In this document: piece after piece, positions 25,894 through 35,555 of the stretch
How positions within the stretch are numbered: the first letter of the stretch is position 1
Layout: the number at the start of each line of letters is the position of its first letter
Assembly (NCBI RefSeq): GCF_025263485.1
Contig: NZ_CP079863.1
Coordinates: forward strand, 2,170,001 to 2,234,000
DNA: 64,000 nt
Source of the DNA: Mycobacterium sp. SMC-2
GTDB taxonomy: Bacteria; Actinomycetota; Actinomycetes; Mycobacteriales; Mycobacteriaceae
Direction of reading: 5' to 3'
Made by a program: the position numbers and the translations under genes
The notes under the pieces: model-generated
Seen by the model: only the letters and a program-made list of their open reading frames with translations
Told to the model about the DNA's origin: nothing
Databases searched by the model: none

Positions 25894-28218
25894 TCACTCC
25901 CTTGCCGACACTGCCGCGCCGCTCTCCGGCTCGGTGGGGGACTGAGTGTACAGCGGATGTTCGGGCAACTCTTGAACGGTTGAACCCGCGCGGAAATGCC
26001 GCAAGGCGGTCCAGGCGATCCAGACGAAGGGCAAGACGCCGCCGACGATCAGGATGAGGTCGCCCGGCATCCGTAGCCATTCGATCACCGCATTGCCGGG
26101 TTTGGTGATGTAGCCCAGCGAGCGCGCCTCGAAGTAGCCGTCGTTGACCGAGTGGTAGAGCTGCAGAACGCCCAGCGGCAGCAGGGTGACGAACACCATC
26201 CATGCCAAACCGATGTTCATGCACCAGAACGAGATTCGTGCAAGCTTCTCGGGCCACTTGTCGGCCGGGATGATGTACCGGAACGCGAACATGGCCAGGC
26301 CGACCGCGAGCATGCCGTAGACGCCCATCATCGCGCCGTGCGCGTGGTTGGCCGTCAGCGCGGTGCCGATCTGGTAGTAGGACACGATCGGCAGGTTGAT
26401 CAGGAAGCCGAAGATCCCGGCGCCCAGGAAGTTCCAGAAGCCCACCGCGACCAGGAACATCACCGCCCAGCGATGGGGGAAGGGGTTGGCGTCGCCGGAC
26501 TGCTGGCGCGCGCCTAATTGCAGGAACGCCCACGCCTCGACGGTCAGGAAGGTCAGCGGGATGACCTCGGCGGCCGAGAAGAACGCGCCCAGCGCCATGT
26601 GTTCCACCGGCGTGCCCGAGAAGTACAGGTGGTGCATGGTGCCGATCACGCCGCCCGCGGAGTACAGGATGACGTCGAGGAAGATCACGCCCAGCGCGAT
26701 CCGTTCGCGCACCACACCGAGTAGCACGAACATGTACGCCACCATCACGGTGGTGAACAGTTCGAGGAAGTCCTCCACCCACAGGTGCACGACCCAGAAC
26801 CGCCAGAATTCGGCAACGGTGTAATGGGTTCCGCTGCTGGCCAACAGCCCGACGGTGTAGAACGCCGGGATCGCCAGCCCGGAGAAGAAGAACAACCAGG
26901 GCATGTTCATCTTCGACTCGCCCTTGAGCCGGGCGCGCATGCCCCGGAAGATGATCGCGATCCACACGAACATGCCGATGATCAGCAGGATCTGAAACAG
27001 CCGCGGCAGGTCCAGGTACTCCCACTGCTGGGACAGCAGCCCGTGCGGGATCACCCCGTAGATGGACAGCGCCTCGCAAATCAGCGAGCCGAACACCACC
27101 ACCGCGACCGCGCCCAGCAACACGTAGGCCAGCACACCCTGACGGCGCGGCTCGCGGCGGGCGATGAACGGCACCAGGAAGATGCCGCCGGCCAGGAAAG
27201 CCGCCGCGGTCCAGAACAGCGCCAGTTGCACATGCCACGTGCGGGCCAGGTTGTACGGCAGCACCCGGGCCAGATCCAGGCCGAAGAAGGTCGACAGGTC
27301 GGCCCGATAATGCTCGGCCGCCGCGCCCAGCAGCGTCTGCGCCAGGAACAGCACCGACACGATCGCGAAGAACCACACACAGGCGCGCTGCGCCGGCGTC
27401 AGGCTCACCTCGCCGGGCTGACGGAACGACAGCGTGGAGGTCTCGGCGCTGTGCCAGCCGACCTTCTGGCTCCAGCGGCCGTAGACCGCGAACATGGCGC
27501 CGATGCCACCGAGCAACGCGATCAGCGACAGCGCGGACCACACGATCACCGGGGCGGTGGGACCGTTGTCGACCCGCGGCTCGGCCGGCCAGTTATTGGT
27601 GTAGGTGTACTTGTGCCCGGGGCGTTCGGCCGCGCCTGCCCAGGCCGTCCACGCGAAGAACGCCGTCAGGTCGTGGATCTGCGCCTTGTCGGTGATGGCC
27701 TGCGGTAGCAGGCCGTATTTGGTCGAGTTCTCGCCGAAGTAGCCGGCGTAGTGGCTTTGGATGCGGTCGAACGCCGCGGCCTGCCGCGCGGTAAAGACCA
27801 ACGTCTTGGTGTCGGGGTTGTAGCGGTTGGTGCGGAATTCGGTGACCACCCGATCGCGCGGATCGGTCACACCCTGCGCCCTCAGTTGGTCGGCGACGTC
27901 CTGCGTGGCCATCCGCAGGTATTCGGCGGTGTAGTCGGGTCCCAGGTATGCGCCGTGCCCCAGCACCGAGCCGTATTCCATGAGGCCCCGAGCCTGGTAG
28001 AGCTCCTGTCCCCGGGTGATGTCGTCGCCGGTGAACAGCAGCTGGCCGGACTCGCTGACGACCTTGTCCGGCATGGGCATCGACGCCGAGTACGTCCGGT
28101 AGGCCAGGATGCCCATGACCAGGAAGCCGAAGATCATCACCAGCGCGACGCCCTGGATCCACCCTTTGCCCACCAAGGGCCGGGAGGATTCCCGCTGAGC
28201 GGTCGGTTGAGTGGCCAT
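25894..28218 (-). CDS. norB: Quinol-type nitric oxide reductase (qNOR)
   Basis: Single-subunit nitric oxide reductase, 774 residues, which reduces 2 NO to N2O with electrons from quinol. The N-terminal extension (about 40-220) replaces the cytochrome c subunit. Fourteen or so hydrophobic helices follow. Heme-copper-fold ligands are visible in ARTWHVQLALFW (His), VVHLWVEDFLELFTTV (His and Glu near the non-heme iron), GTMHHLYFSGTP (His pair) and TANHAHGAMMGVYGM (heme His). The start at MATQPTAQRE has GGGAGA eight bases upstream; an ATG 18 codons earlier has none. First gene of a run with the Cys-ribbon and SPFH proteins. It protects against NO or supports denitrification. Confidence 0.95.
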   Translation of the reverse strand: MATQPTAQRESSRPLVGKGWIQGVALVMIFGFLVMGILAYRTYSASMPMPDKVVSESGQLLFTGDDITRGQELYQARGLMEYGSVLGHGAYLGPDYTAEYLRMATQDVADQLRAQGVTDPRDRVVTEFRTNRYNPDTKTLVFTARQAAAFDRIQSHYAGYFGENSTKYGLLPQAITDKAQIHDLTAFFAWTAWAGAAERPGHKYTYTNNWPAEPRVDNGPTAPVIVWSALSLIALLGGIGAMFAVYGRWSQKVGWHSAETSTLSFRQPGEVSLTPAQRACVWFFAIVSVLFLAQTLLGAAAEHYRADLSTFFGLDLARVLPYNLARTWHVQLALFWTAAAFLAGGIFLVPFIARREPRRQGVLAYVLLGAVAVVVFGSLICEALSIYGVIPHGLLSQQWEYLDLPRLFQILLIIGMFVWIAIIFRGMRARLKGESKMNMPWLFFFSGLAIPAFYTVGLLASSGTHYTVAEFWRFWVVHLWVEDFLELFTTVMVAYMFVLLGVVRERIALGVIFLDVILYSAGGVIGTMHHLYFSGTPVEHMALGAFFSAAEVIPLTFLTVEAWAFLQLGARQQSGDANPFPHRWAVMFLVAVGFWNFLGAGIFGFLINLPIVSYYQIGTALTANHAHGAMMGVYGMLAVGLAMFAFRYIIPADKWPEKLARISFWCMNIGLAWMVFVTLLPLGVLQLYHSVNDGYFEARSLGYITKPGNAVIEWLRMPGDLILIVGGVLPFVWIAWTALRHFRAGSTVQELPEHPLYTQSPTEPESGAAVSARE

Positions 28219-28429
28219 ATGCGAGTCTCCCGTCTTCGCCAGTTTGCGCGTCGCCTGTGGGCCCAGTGGCATCTATATCCGACCAATGCGTCTGCGGGAG
28301 AGGCTTTCCCGTCACGACGTGGTGGCTGAGTGACCGAAAGCTCCCCCGCCTACACCTCAGCAGAGGAAACCGCGATGAGCAATAGCCATCCAGCTCCGGT
28401 GGGGCCGTACGCGCTGGTGGGGCAGTCGA

Positions 28430-29797
28430 TCAGCCGTGGCTGATCCGCAGCAGCTCGGTCACGTTGGGCAGTTTGACGCGGGGGCGACCGAGCGCCTCAC
28501 CGGCGGCGCGCTCATGACGGTCGATGAGCTTCCAGTGCGCGGAGGTAACCAGCTTGGGCTGGCGTGAGGCGAGCCAGGCGGCCAGCTTGTCGGCATGGTC
28601 GTCGGGGAAGTCCGCGAGACCGCTTTCTGTCGCCCGGTCCAGATCGGCGAGCAGGGTGTCGACGGTGTCCTGGGAGTCCTTCTTATTGGTACCGATCACG
28701 CCCGTCGGCCCGCGCTTGATCCAACCGACGACGTATTCGTTGCGGCTGCCCTCCACCCGGCCCGCGGTGTTTGGGATCGTCGCGGTCTGGTCGTCGAACG
28801 GCAGGCCAGGAGTGGGCACGCCGCGGTAGCCGACCGACCGTACCACCAGCTGAACGGGCAGCTCCTCGCGCTCGCCGGTGTCCTTGGCGGACACCCGCCC
28901 GTTGTCGTCGGTGACCAGTTCGTTGCGGCCCAGCACGATGCTTTGCACTTTGCCGTCGCCCTTGATCTCGATCGGTGAAGTCATGAACCGGAAAACGATT
29001 CGACGATGGCCGGGCCGCGGCGCGCGCGCGGCGTAATCGCGCAACACTTTGATGTTCAGCTTCGTCGTCTTGCCGGCCGCGTCCGCGTCCTCCTCGGTGA
29101 TGCCCTCCAGCTGGGCCGGATCGACGATCACGTCGACGCCTTCCAGGTCGGCCAGCTCCCGCAACTCCAGCGTGGTGAAAGCGGTCTGCAGCGGCCCGCG
29201 TCGCCCGATGATCACCACTTCCTCGACACCGCAGGGCCGCAGCGACTCCAAGGCGTGGTCGGCGATGTCGGTGCGTGCGAGCTCATCGGGATCGGTCACC
29301 AGGATGCGGGCGACGTCGAGGGCGACGTTGCCGTTGCCGACGACCACCGCCCGGGCGCCCGAGAGGTCCGGCGCGCTTTCTTGGAAGTGCGGATGCGCGT
29401 TGTACCAGCCCACGAATTCGACGGCCGCCATGCTGCCGGGCAGGTCCTCGCCGGGAATCTTCAACGCGCGGTCGGACTGCGCCCCGACGGCATAGACGAC
29501 GGCGTCGTAGCGTTCGGCCAGCTCGCCGGGTTGCACGTGTTCGCCGACCACCACGTTGCCGAAGAACCTGAAGCGGGGGTCTTCGGCGGTCTTCTCGAAC
29601 TGCTTGCTGATCGACTTGATTTTGGGGTGGTCGGGGGCGACGCCGGATCGCACCAACCCCCACGGGGTCGGCAGCATTTCCAGCATGTCGACGGCCATAT
29701 CCATGTCGTCCGCCGCGTCGGCCGCCTTGAGCAGGGACGACGCGGCGAAGTACCCGGACGGTCCGGAGCCGACGATTGCAACGTGGTATGGGCGCAT
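28430..29797 (-). CDS. fprA: NADPH-ferredoxin reductase FprA
   Basis: FAD-containing ferredoxin-NADP reductase of the adrenodoxin-reductase type, 455 residues, which feeds electrons to ferredoxins for cytochromes P450 and other systems. The N-terminal Rossmann motif is VAIVGSGPSGYFAASSLL. LPTPWGLVRSGVAPDHP is a family signature, VVVGNGNVALDVARIL binds NADP (near 155), and GWIKRGPTGVIGTNKKDSQ is near 370. Length and context (divergent from prfB) match mycobacterial FprA. The ATG is at 29797. Confidence 0.96.
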   Translation of the reverse strand: MRPYHVAIVGSGPSGYFAASSLLKAADAADDMDMAVDMLEMLPTPWGLVRSGVAPDHPKIKSISKQFEKTAEDPRFRFFGNVVVGEHVQPGELAERYDAVVYAVGAQSDRALKIPGEDLPGSMAAVEFVGWYNAHPHFQESAPDLSGARAVVVGNGNVALDVARILVTDPDELARTDIADHALESLRPCGVEEVVIIGRRGPLQTAFTTLELRELADLEGVDVIVDPAQLEGITEEDADAAGKTTKLNIKVLRDYAARAPRPGHRRIVFRFMTSPIEIKGDGKVQSIVLGRNELVTDDNGRVSAKDTGEREELPVQLVVRSVGYRGVPTPGLPFDDQTATIPNTAGRVEGSRNEYVVGWIKRGPTGVIGTNKKDSQDTVDTLLADLDRATESGLADFPDDHADKLAAWLASRQPKLVTSAHWKLIDRHERAAGEALGRPRVKLPNVTELLRISHG

Positions 29798-29959
29798 ACT
29801 CGACCTTCTACTGGTGCCCGGTTAGCGCGCGGGGGCTGTGGGCGCGCGGCGCGGGGTGCACGTGATCGTGACTCGATGCTAAACGCATGACCGCTGGTCG
29901 TGGCTTGCGCACTCGCCGGGAGCCGAGGCGCCTTCAGATGCCCGGTAACGTTGTTCGCT

Positions 29960-31066
29960 GTGGAACCCGACCGTCAAGCCGACATCGCCGCCCTTGACTC
30001 CACCCTGACCACGGTGGAGCGGGTGCTCGATGTGGACGGTCTGCGCAGCCGCATCGAGAAGCTCGAACATGAGGCGTCCGACCCCCAATTGTGGGACGAC
30101 CAGGCCCGCGCGCAGCGGGTGACCAGTGAGTTGTCTCACGCTCAGGGGGAGCTGCGCCGGATCGAGGAGTTGCGGCGCCGCCTCGACGACCTGCCCGTGC
30201 TCTACGAGCTGGCGGCCGAGGAGGGTTCCGCCGACGCGCTCGCCGAGGCGGACGCGGAACTGAAGGCGCTGCGCGCCGATATAGAGGCCACCGAGGTGCG
30301 CACCCTGCTCTCGGGCGAGTACGACGAGCGTGAGGCGCTGGTCACCATTCGGTCGGGCGCCGGTGGGGTGGACGCCGCGGACTGGGCCGAGATGCTGATG
30401 CGGATGTACATCCGGTGGGCCGAGCAGCACAAGTACCCCGTCGAGGTGTTCGACACCTCTTACGCGGAGGAGGCGGGCATCAAGAGCGCGACGTTCGCGG
30501 TGCACGCTCCGTTCGCCTACGGCACGTTATCCGTCGAGCAGGGCACGCATCGGTTGGTGCGGATCAGCCCGTTCGACAACCAGAGTCGACGCCAGACGTC
30601 GTTCGCCGAAGTCGAGGTCCTTCCCGTGGTGGACACGACCGATCACATCGATATCCCGGAAGGCGATGTGCGCGTTGACGTTTACCGCTCCAGCGGGCCC
30701 GGCGGCCAATCGGTGAACACCACCGACTCGGCGGTGCGTTTAACCCACATCCCAACGGGTATCGTCGTGACTTGCCAGAACGAAAAATCGCAACTGCAGA
30801 ACAAGATCTCGGCGATGCGCGTGCTTCAGGCAAAGTTGTTGGAGCGCAAGCGTTCCGAAGAACGCGCGGAGCTGGACGCGCTGAAAGGCGAAGGCGGCAG
30901 TTCGTGGGGCAACCAGATGCGCTCCTACGTACTGCACCCGTATCAGATGGTCAAGGATCTGCGGACGGAGTACGAGGTCGGCAACCCGGCGGCCGTCCTG
31001 GACGGAGACATCGACGGGTTCTTGGAAGCGGGAATCCGGTGGCGCAACCGAAAAGATGACGACTAA
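29960..31066 (+). CDS. prfB: Peptide chain release factor 2
   Basis: Class I release factor for UGA and UAA, 368 residues. The tripeptide anticodon-like SPF is in [15 protein letters not shown] (near 195). The catalytic GGQ lies in [20 protein letters not shown] (near 240). No in-frame stop or programmed frameshift site occurs, unlike E. coli prfB. The start is GTG (VEPDRQADI), and TAACGT sits eight bases upstream, so the mRNA may be leaderless. It overlaps the MscS gene by 11 bp and heads the prfB-mscS-ftsEX-smpB set. Confidence 0.97.
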   Translation: MEPDRQADIAALDSTLTTVERVLDVDGLRSRIEKLEHEASDPQLWDDQARAQRVTSELSHAQGELRRIEELRRRLDDLPVLYELAAEEGSADALAEADAELKALRADIEATEVRTLLSGEYDEREALVTIRSGAGGVDAADWAEMLMRMYIRWAEQHKYPVEVFDTSYAEEAGIKSATFAVHAPFAYGTLSVEQGTHRLVRISPFDNQSRRQTSFAEVEVLPVVDTTDHIDIPEGDVRVDVYRSSGPGGQSVNTTDSAVRLTHIPTGIVVTCQNEKSQLQNKISAMRVLQAKLLERKRSEERAELDALKGEGGSSWGNQMRSYVLHPYQMVKDLRTEYEVGNPAAVLDGDIDGFLEAGIRWRNRKDDD

Positions 31067-32051
31067 CTCAACCCTTCTTGCCTCGATCGCCTCGACGAAG
31101 GCGCTGGGCTGGCACGACTTCTGGCGCGGGGACGTGGGGCAATGGATCATCACCCGCGGTCTGCGGATCGTCATGGTGCTGATCGTGGCGGTGCTGGCGG
31201 CCCGGTTCGTCAACTGGGTGGCGCAGCAGGTGACCCGCCAGCTCAACCTGGGCTTCACCGAGAGTGACGCGCTGGTGCGTTCGGAAGCCTCCAAGCACCG
31301 CCAGGCCATGGCGTCGGTGATCTCCTGGGTGTCGGTGGTGCTCATCGGCATCTGGGTGATGATGCAGATCGCCGACGTGCTGCAGTTCTCGGTGGGCGGA
31401 TTGGTCGCGCCGGCCACCGTGGTCGGCGCCGCGTTGGGTTTCGGCGCGCAGCAGTTGGTCAGAGACCTGCTGTCCGGGTTCTTCATCCTGGCGGAGCGGC
31501 AGTACGGCTTCGGGGACCTGGTCACCCTGACCGTCGTTGCGGCGACCGAGGCCAGCGGCACCGTCGAGAACGTGACGTTGCGAGTGACCCGGCTGCGCTC
31601 ACCGGACGGCGAGGTGTTGACCATCCCCAACGGGCAGATCGTCAAGGTGGTCAACCAGTCCAAGGATTGGGCCCGCGCGGTGGTGGACATCCCGGTGTCG
31701 ACGAGCGCCGACCTGAACCGGGTCAACGAGGTCTTGCACCAGGAATGCGACCGCGCCATGGACAACCCGCTGCTGGGTGAATTGCTGTTGGATGCGCCCA
31801 CCGTGATGGGCGTGGAGAGCATCGAAGTCGACACCGTCACCCTGCGCCTGGTGGCCCGCACCCTGCCCGGCAAGCAGTTCGAGGCCGGCCGGCAGCTGCG
31901 TGTCCTGGTGATCCGGGCGCTGGCCCGCGTGGGCATCGTGACCGCGGCGGACGCCACGGTGGGCTTGGTGGAAGACCCGGCCGTGCCGGCCGCCCAGGCC
32001 TCCGAGGAGCGAATCGACGACGACGTCCAAGGCGCGGTGCAGAAGCGTTGA
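31056..32051 (+). CDS. MscS-family mechanosensitive channel
   Basis: 331-residue membrane protein of the small-conductance mechanosensitive channel family. Hydrophobic segments occur at about 30-50, 82-104 and 112-130; the third holds a Gly/Ala-rich pore helix ([20 protein letters not shown]), as in MscS TM3. The beta domain follows with [10 protein letters not shown] and [20 protein letters not shown]. The C-terminal vestibule region is about 200-310. Its start ATG lies within the end of prfB. Likely a turgor-release channel; position matches Rv3104c. Confidence 0.9.
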   Translation: MTTNSTLLASIASTKALGWHDFWRGDVGQWIITRGLRIVMVLIVAVLAARFVNWVAQQVTRQLNLGFTESDALVRSEASKHRQAMASVISWVSVVLIGIWVMMQIADVLQFSVGGLVAPATVVGAALGFGAQQLVRDLLSGFFILAERQYGFGDLVTLTVVAATEASGTVENVTLRVTRLRSPDGEVLTIPNGQIVKVVNQSKDWARAVVDIPVSTSADLNRVNEVLHQECDRAMDNPLLGELLLDAPTVMGVESIEVDTVTLRLVARTLPGKQFEAGRQLRVLVIRALARVGIVTAADATVGLVEDPAVPAAQASEERIDDDVQGAVQKR

Positions 32052-32530
32052 AATTCACCCTGAGCATCTTCGAGAAGCGCAGCGAGGACTCGGATGCGAA
32101 TGCAGACCGTCGCTGGCCGCGCTACATGTTCGGCGGGCGAGTCCGCACGTCGACCGTCGTGTTGATCATCGCGTTCTTCGCCGTGTGGTGGGTCTACGAC
32201 ACCTACCGCCCGGAACCGGCGGCCAAGCCACCGCCGCAGCAGGTGGTGCCACCGGGTTTCGTGCCCGACCCCAACTACACCTGGGTGCCACGCAGCCGCC
32301 TGCAGCAGCCGCCGGCCACCGTCACGTTCACGCCGACCCCGACGAGCACGCCGCCCCCACCGCCGCCGCCGGTGACGACGACGACAACCCCGCCGGGGCA
32401 GCTGCCGCAGCTGCCGTGCCTGCTGCCGCCGCCCTTCTGCCCGCCCAGCACGAGCCCGCCCACGCCGTCGCCTCAGCTACCCCAGCCGGGGCCCGGCCCG
32501 GAGCCCAGTCCACCGCCGCCAGCCAGTTGA
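32048..32530 (+). CDS. Proline-rich single-pass membrane protein
   Basis: 160 residues. A cytosolic N-terminus (about 1-35) leads to one transmembrane helix ([17 protein letters not shown], about 37-53). An extracytoplasmic tail of about 105 residues follows, made almost entirely of Pro, Thr and Ser with a run of seven prolines. It starts at TTG, overlapping the MscS stop as TTGA. The position just before ftsEX matches Rv3103c of M. tuberculosis. Such tails may span or sense the peptidoglycan layer; a link to the FtsEX-cell wall system is plausible from operon order only. Confidence 0.85.
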   Translation: MKFTLSIFEKRSEDSDANADRRWPRYMFGGRVRTSTVVLIIAFFAVWWVYDTYRPEPAAKPPPQQVVPPGFVPDPNYTWVPRSRLQQPPATVTFTPTPTSTPPPPPPPVTTTTTPPGQLPQLPCLLPPPFCPPSTSPPTPSPQLPQPGPGPEPSPPPPAS

Positions 32531-32573
32531 CTTGGCTTGCCAGCGAAATTCACGGCTACACTGGCGTGCCGTG

Positions 32574-33263
32574 ATGATCACCCTGGACCATGTCAGCAAA
32601 AAGTACAAAGCGTCGGCCCGTCCGGCGTTGGAGGACGTCAACGTCAAAATCGACAAGGGTGAATTCGTCTTCCTGATCGGCCCGTCGGGCTCGGGCAAGT
32701 CGACGTTCATGCGCCTGCTGCTCGGCGAGGAGAACCCGACCACCGGCGACATCCGGGTGTCGAAGTTCCACGTCAACAAGCTGCGCGGGCGTCACATACC
32801 GAAGCTGCGTCAGGTGATCGGAACCGTCTTCCAGGACTTTCGTCTGCTGCAGCAGAAGACCGTGTACGAAAACGTCGCCTTCGCGCTGGAGGTGATCGGC
32901 AGACGGAGGGACGCGATCAACCGGGTGGTGCCCGAGGTGCTGGAAACGGTCGGCCTGTCGGGCAAGGCGAACCGGCTGCCCCACGAGTTGTCCGGTGGCG
33001 AGCAGCAACGCGTGGCGATCGCCCGGGCCTACGTCAACCGGCCCCTGGTTCTGCTGGCCGACGAGCCGACTGGCAATCTCGACCCGGACACCAGTAAGGA
33101 CATCATGGATTTGTTGGAGCGGATCAACCGCACGGGGACGACGGTGGTGATGGCGACGCACGACCATCACATCGTCGACTCGATGCGTCAGCGCGTCGTG
33201 GAGCTCTCGCAGGGGCGGTTGGTTCGGGACGAGCAGCGCGGCATCTATGGGATGGACCGCTAA
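32574..33263 (+). CDS. ftsE: Cell division ATP-binding protein FtsE
   Basis: ABC ATPase, 229 residues. The Walker A motif is GPSGSGKS (near 36), the Q-loop lies in [10 protein letters not shown], the signature is [10 protein letters not shown] (near 138), Walker B is [12 protein letters not shown] and the H-loop is MATHDHH. With FtsX it powers periplasmic peptidoglycan hydrolase activation at the septum. The start is ATG ([11 protein letters not shown]). Its TAA stop directly abuts the ftsX start codon with no spacer. Confidence 0.98.
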   Translation: MITLDHVSKKYKASARPALEDVNVKIDKGEFVFLIGPSGSGKSTFMRLLLGEENPTTGDIRVSKFHVNKLRGRHIPKLRQVIGTVFQDFRLLQQKTVYENVAFALEVIGRRRDAINRVVPEVLETVGLSGKANRLPHELSGGEQQRVAIARAYVNRPLVLLADEPTGNLDPDTSKDIMDLLERINRTGTTVVMATHDHHIVDSMRQRVVELSQGRLVRDEQRGIYGMDR

Positions 33264-34157
33264 GTGCGCTTTGGCTTCCTGTTCAACGAGGTCCTGACCG
33301 GCCTTCGTCGCAACGTGACGATGACCGCGGCCATGATCCTCACCACGGCCATCTCCATCGGCCTGTTCGGTGGCGGTCTGCTGGTGGTCCGGTTGGCCGA
33401 CAACTCGCGGGAGATCTATCTCGACCGCGTCGAGACGCAGGTGTTCCTCACCGACGACATCTCCGCCAACGACGCGACGTGCGCGTCCGGGCCGTGTAAA
33501 GCGTTGCGGGACAAGATCGATGCACGACAGGACGTCAAATCGGTGCGCTTCGTCAACCGGCAGGACGCCTACAACGACGCGATGAAGAAGTTCCCCGAGT
33601 TCAAGGACGTGGCGGGCAAGGAGTCGTTTCCCGCGTCGTTCATCGTCAAGCTGAACAATCCCGAACAGCACGCGGAGTTCGACGCCGCGATGCAGGGCCA
33701 GCCCGGTGTGCGCAGCCTCCTCAACGAAAAGGATTTGATCGACCGGCTGTTCGCCGTTCTGGACGGTTTGCGGGACGCCGCGTTCGCCGTCGCCCTGGTG
33801 CAGGCCGTCGGGGCGATCTTGCTGATTGCCAACATGGTCCAAGTCGCGGCGTATACACGTCGCACCGAAATCGGGATCATGCGGTCGGTCGGCGCCAGCC
33901 GCTGGTACACCCAGCTGCCCTTCTTGGTGGAGGCGATGCTGGCCGCGGCCATCGGTGTGGTTATCGCGATCGTCGGGCTGACCCTGGTGCGGGCCTGGTT
34001 CCTGGACAACGCGCTGAGCCAGTTCTACCAAGCTCATTTGATCGCGAAGGTCGACTATGCCGACATCCTCTACATCTCGCCGTGGTTGTTCCTGCTCGGT
34101 GTGGCGATGGCCGGCCTGACCGCCTACGCCACGTTGCGCATCTACATACGGCGGTAG
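33264..34157 (+). CDS. ftsX: Cell division protein FtsX
   Basis: 297-residue membrane partner of FtsE with four transmembrane segments (about 20-45, 172-195, 220-250 and 267-290). The large extracellular domain between TM1 and TM2 contains a Cys pair ([11 protein letters not shown], about residues 71-76) that is probably disulfide-bonded, as I recall for mycobacterial FtsX. It passes the ATPase signal to a RipC-type hydrolase outside (family knowledge). GTG start immediately after ftsE. Confidence 0.97.
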   Translation: MRFGFLFNEVLTGLRRNVTMTAAMILTTAISIGLFGGGLLVVRLADNSREIYLDRVETQVFLTDDISANDATCASGPCKALRDKIDARQDVKSVRFVNRQDAYNDAMKKFPEFKDVAGKESFPASFIVKLNNPEQHAEFDAAMQGQPGVRSLLNEKDLIDRLFAVLDGLRDAAFAVALVQAVGAILLIANMVQVAAYTRRTEIGIMRSVGASRWYTQLPFLVEAMLAAAIGVVIAIVGLTLVRAWFLDNALSQFYQAHLIAKVDYADILYISPWLFLLGVAMAGLTAYATLRIYIRR

Positions 34158-34159
34158 CT

Positions 34160-34669
34160 ATGGCAAAGGATCCCGGCCGGGCCAAGGGGGCGGGCGGCAA
34201 GCGCGGCGGCAAACAGATTGTGGCCACCAATCGCAAAGCACGGCACAACTATTCGATCCTCGAGGAATTCGAGGCCGGGGTGGCTTTGCAGGGCACCGAG
34301 GTGAAAAGCCTGCGCGAGGGGCATGCTTCCCTGGCCGACGCTTTCGCAACCGTGGACGACGGCGAAGTGTGGTTGCGCAACTTGTACATTCCCGAGTACC
34401 AGCACGGTAGCTGGACCAACCATGAGCCTCGTCGCAATCGAAAGTTGTTGTTACATAGGGCACAAATCGACCGCCTGGTCGGCAAGATACGAGATGGTAA
34501 CCTCGCGCTGGTGCCGATGTCTCTGTATTTCTCCGAAGGAAAGGTGAAGGTCGAGCTCGCGTTGGCGCGCGGCAAGCGAGCGCACGACAAACGCCAGGAC
34601 ATGGCCCGCCGCGATGCCCAGCGCGAAGTGGTCCGTGAGTTGGGTCGCCGAGCCAAGGGCATGAACTGA
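34160..34669 (+). CDS. smpB: SsrA-binding protein SmpB
   Basis: tmRNA-binding partner in trans-translation, 169 residues. Family segments are NRKARHNYSILEEFEAGV, LQGTEVKSLREG, NLYIPEY, EPRRNRKLLLH and the C-terminal basic helix RGKRAHDKRQDMARRD. The N-terminal 20 residues are a Gly/Lys-rich extension. ATG two bases after the ftsX stop. The tmRNA itself lies 1.8 kb downstream on the same strand, after a permease and an enzyme gene. Confidence 0.98.
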   Translation: MAKDPGRAKGAGGKRGGKQIVATNRKARHNYSILEEFEAGVALQGTEVKSLREGHASLADAFATVDDGEVWLRNLYIPEYQHGSWTNHEPRRNRKLLLHRAQIDRLVGKIRDGNLALVPMSLYFSEGKVKVELALARGKRAHDKRQDMARRDAQREVVRELGRRAKGMN

Positions 34670-35511
34670 TCGGGGCCGCTTACGCCGAGCTGTCGGCCGT
34701 CACGTACGGCGTCAGCGACTTTGTGGGCGGTGTAGCCGCTCGACGGGTGGCCGCGCTGCGCGTGATGCTGGTGGTGTACCCGATCGAGGCGATCTTGCTG
34801 GGCGCGCTGGCCTTCGCCGTGGGCGGGCCGATTTCGCGCGGTGCCGTCTTCTGGGGCTGCCTCTACGGCGTCGGGATGGCCGTCGGCATGTGGGCGTTCT
34901 TCGCCGCGCTGGGTGCGGGGCCGATTTCGGTGGTCTCACCGCTGGCGGCCGTGCTGAACGCGGCCGTGCCGGTCGCGGTGGGAGTGGCACTCGGGGAGCG
35001 GCCGGGGCCGGGGGCCTCGGTGGGCGTCGTACTGGCTCTCGTCGCGGTCATGCTGGTGAGCCGAGAGGCCACCGCCGAGGGAGTCACGCCGTACCGATTT
35101 ACGCCCAAGGTGGCCTGGCTCACGCTGGTGGCCGGCTCGGCGATGGGGCTGAACCTGGTGTTTCTCCATCAGGCGCCGCACGCGTGCAAACTGTGGCCGC
35201 TGGTGTTCGCCCGGCTCTCGGCCACCGTGGTGATCTTCGTGATGGCCGCCGTCAGCGACAACTTGCGCGCGCCGCGCGGGAAGCCACTGACGCTGGCGTG
35301 GGCCGTGGCGTTGCTGGACATCTGCGCCAACGTGACCATGCTGCTGGCACTGCAGACGTGGCTGCTTTCGCTGGCCAGCATCCTGATCTCGCTCTACCCG
35401 GCGGCAACCGTCGTGCTGGCGATGTTGGTGCTGCGCGAGCGGCTGAGCCGCTGGCAGGGGTTCGGCATGGTGATGACCATGGGCTCCGTGGCGATGATCG
35501 CCGCCAGCTGA
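34666..35511 (+). CDS. EamA/DMT-family permease, possible CTG start
   Basis: Ten-helix drug/metabolite-transporter-type membrane protein, about 281 residues. The family's first-helix motif reads AELSAVTYGVSDFVGGVAARR, and it begins well upstream of the first conventional start, GTG 34723. That GTG would cut off most of helix 1. No ATG, GTG or TTG occurs in frame between the preceding stop at 34636 and this GTG. CTG at 34666 overlaps the smpB TGA as CTGA, exactly like the ATGA/GTGA couplings elsewhere in the window, so I start there. The substrate is unknown. Confidence 0.75.
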   Translation: MIGAAYAELSAVTYGVSDFVGGVAARRVAALRVMLVVYPIEAILLGALAFAVGGPISRGAVFWGCLYGVGMAVGMWAFFAALGAGPISVVSPLAAVLNAAVPVAVGVALGERPGPGASVGVVLALVAVMLVSREATAEGVTPYRFTPKVAWLTLVAGSAMGLNLVFLHQAPHACKLWPLVFARLSATVVIFVMAAVSDNLRAPRGKPLTLAWAVALLDICANVTMLLALQTWLLSLASILISLYPAATVVLAMLVLRERLSRWQGFGMVMTMGSVAMIAAS

Positions 35512-35555
35512 CGGCCGCGTGCCGGTCCGGCGGCCGACCGGCCTACTATCCGACC

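Noticed and set aside
28295-28311. CGGGA-N7-TCCCG inverted repeat upstream of norB, possible NO-regulator site
   Set aside because: Arms of only five bases in GC-rich DNA are expected by chance, and it does not match the NsrR or NnrR patterns I know.
28330-28443. Possible 37-residue (or 22-residue) plus-strand ORF between norB and fprA
   Set aside because: No recognisable family, overlaps the fprA stop and has no clear ribosome site. It could be a fragment but cannot be supported.
29960-30100. Programmed +1 frameshift in prfB
   Set aside because: The frame is continuous from GTG 29960 with no early UGA, so none is needed.
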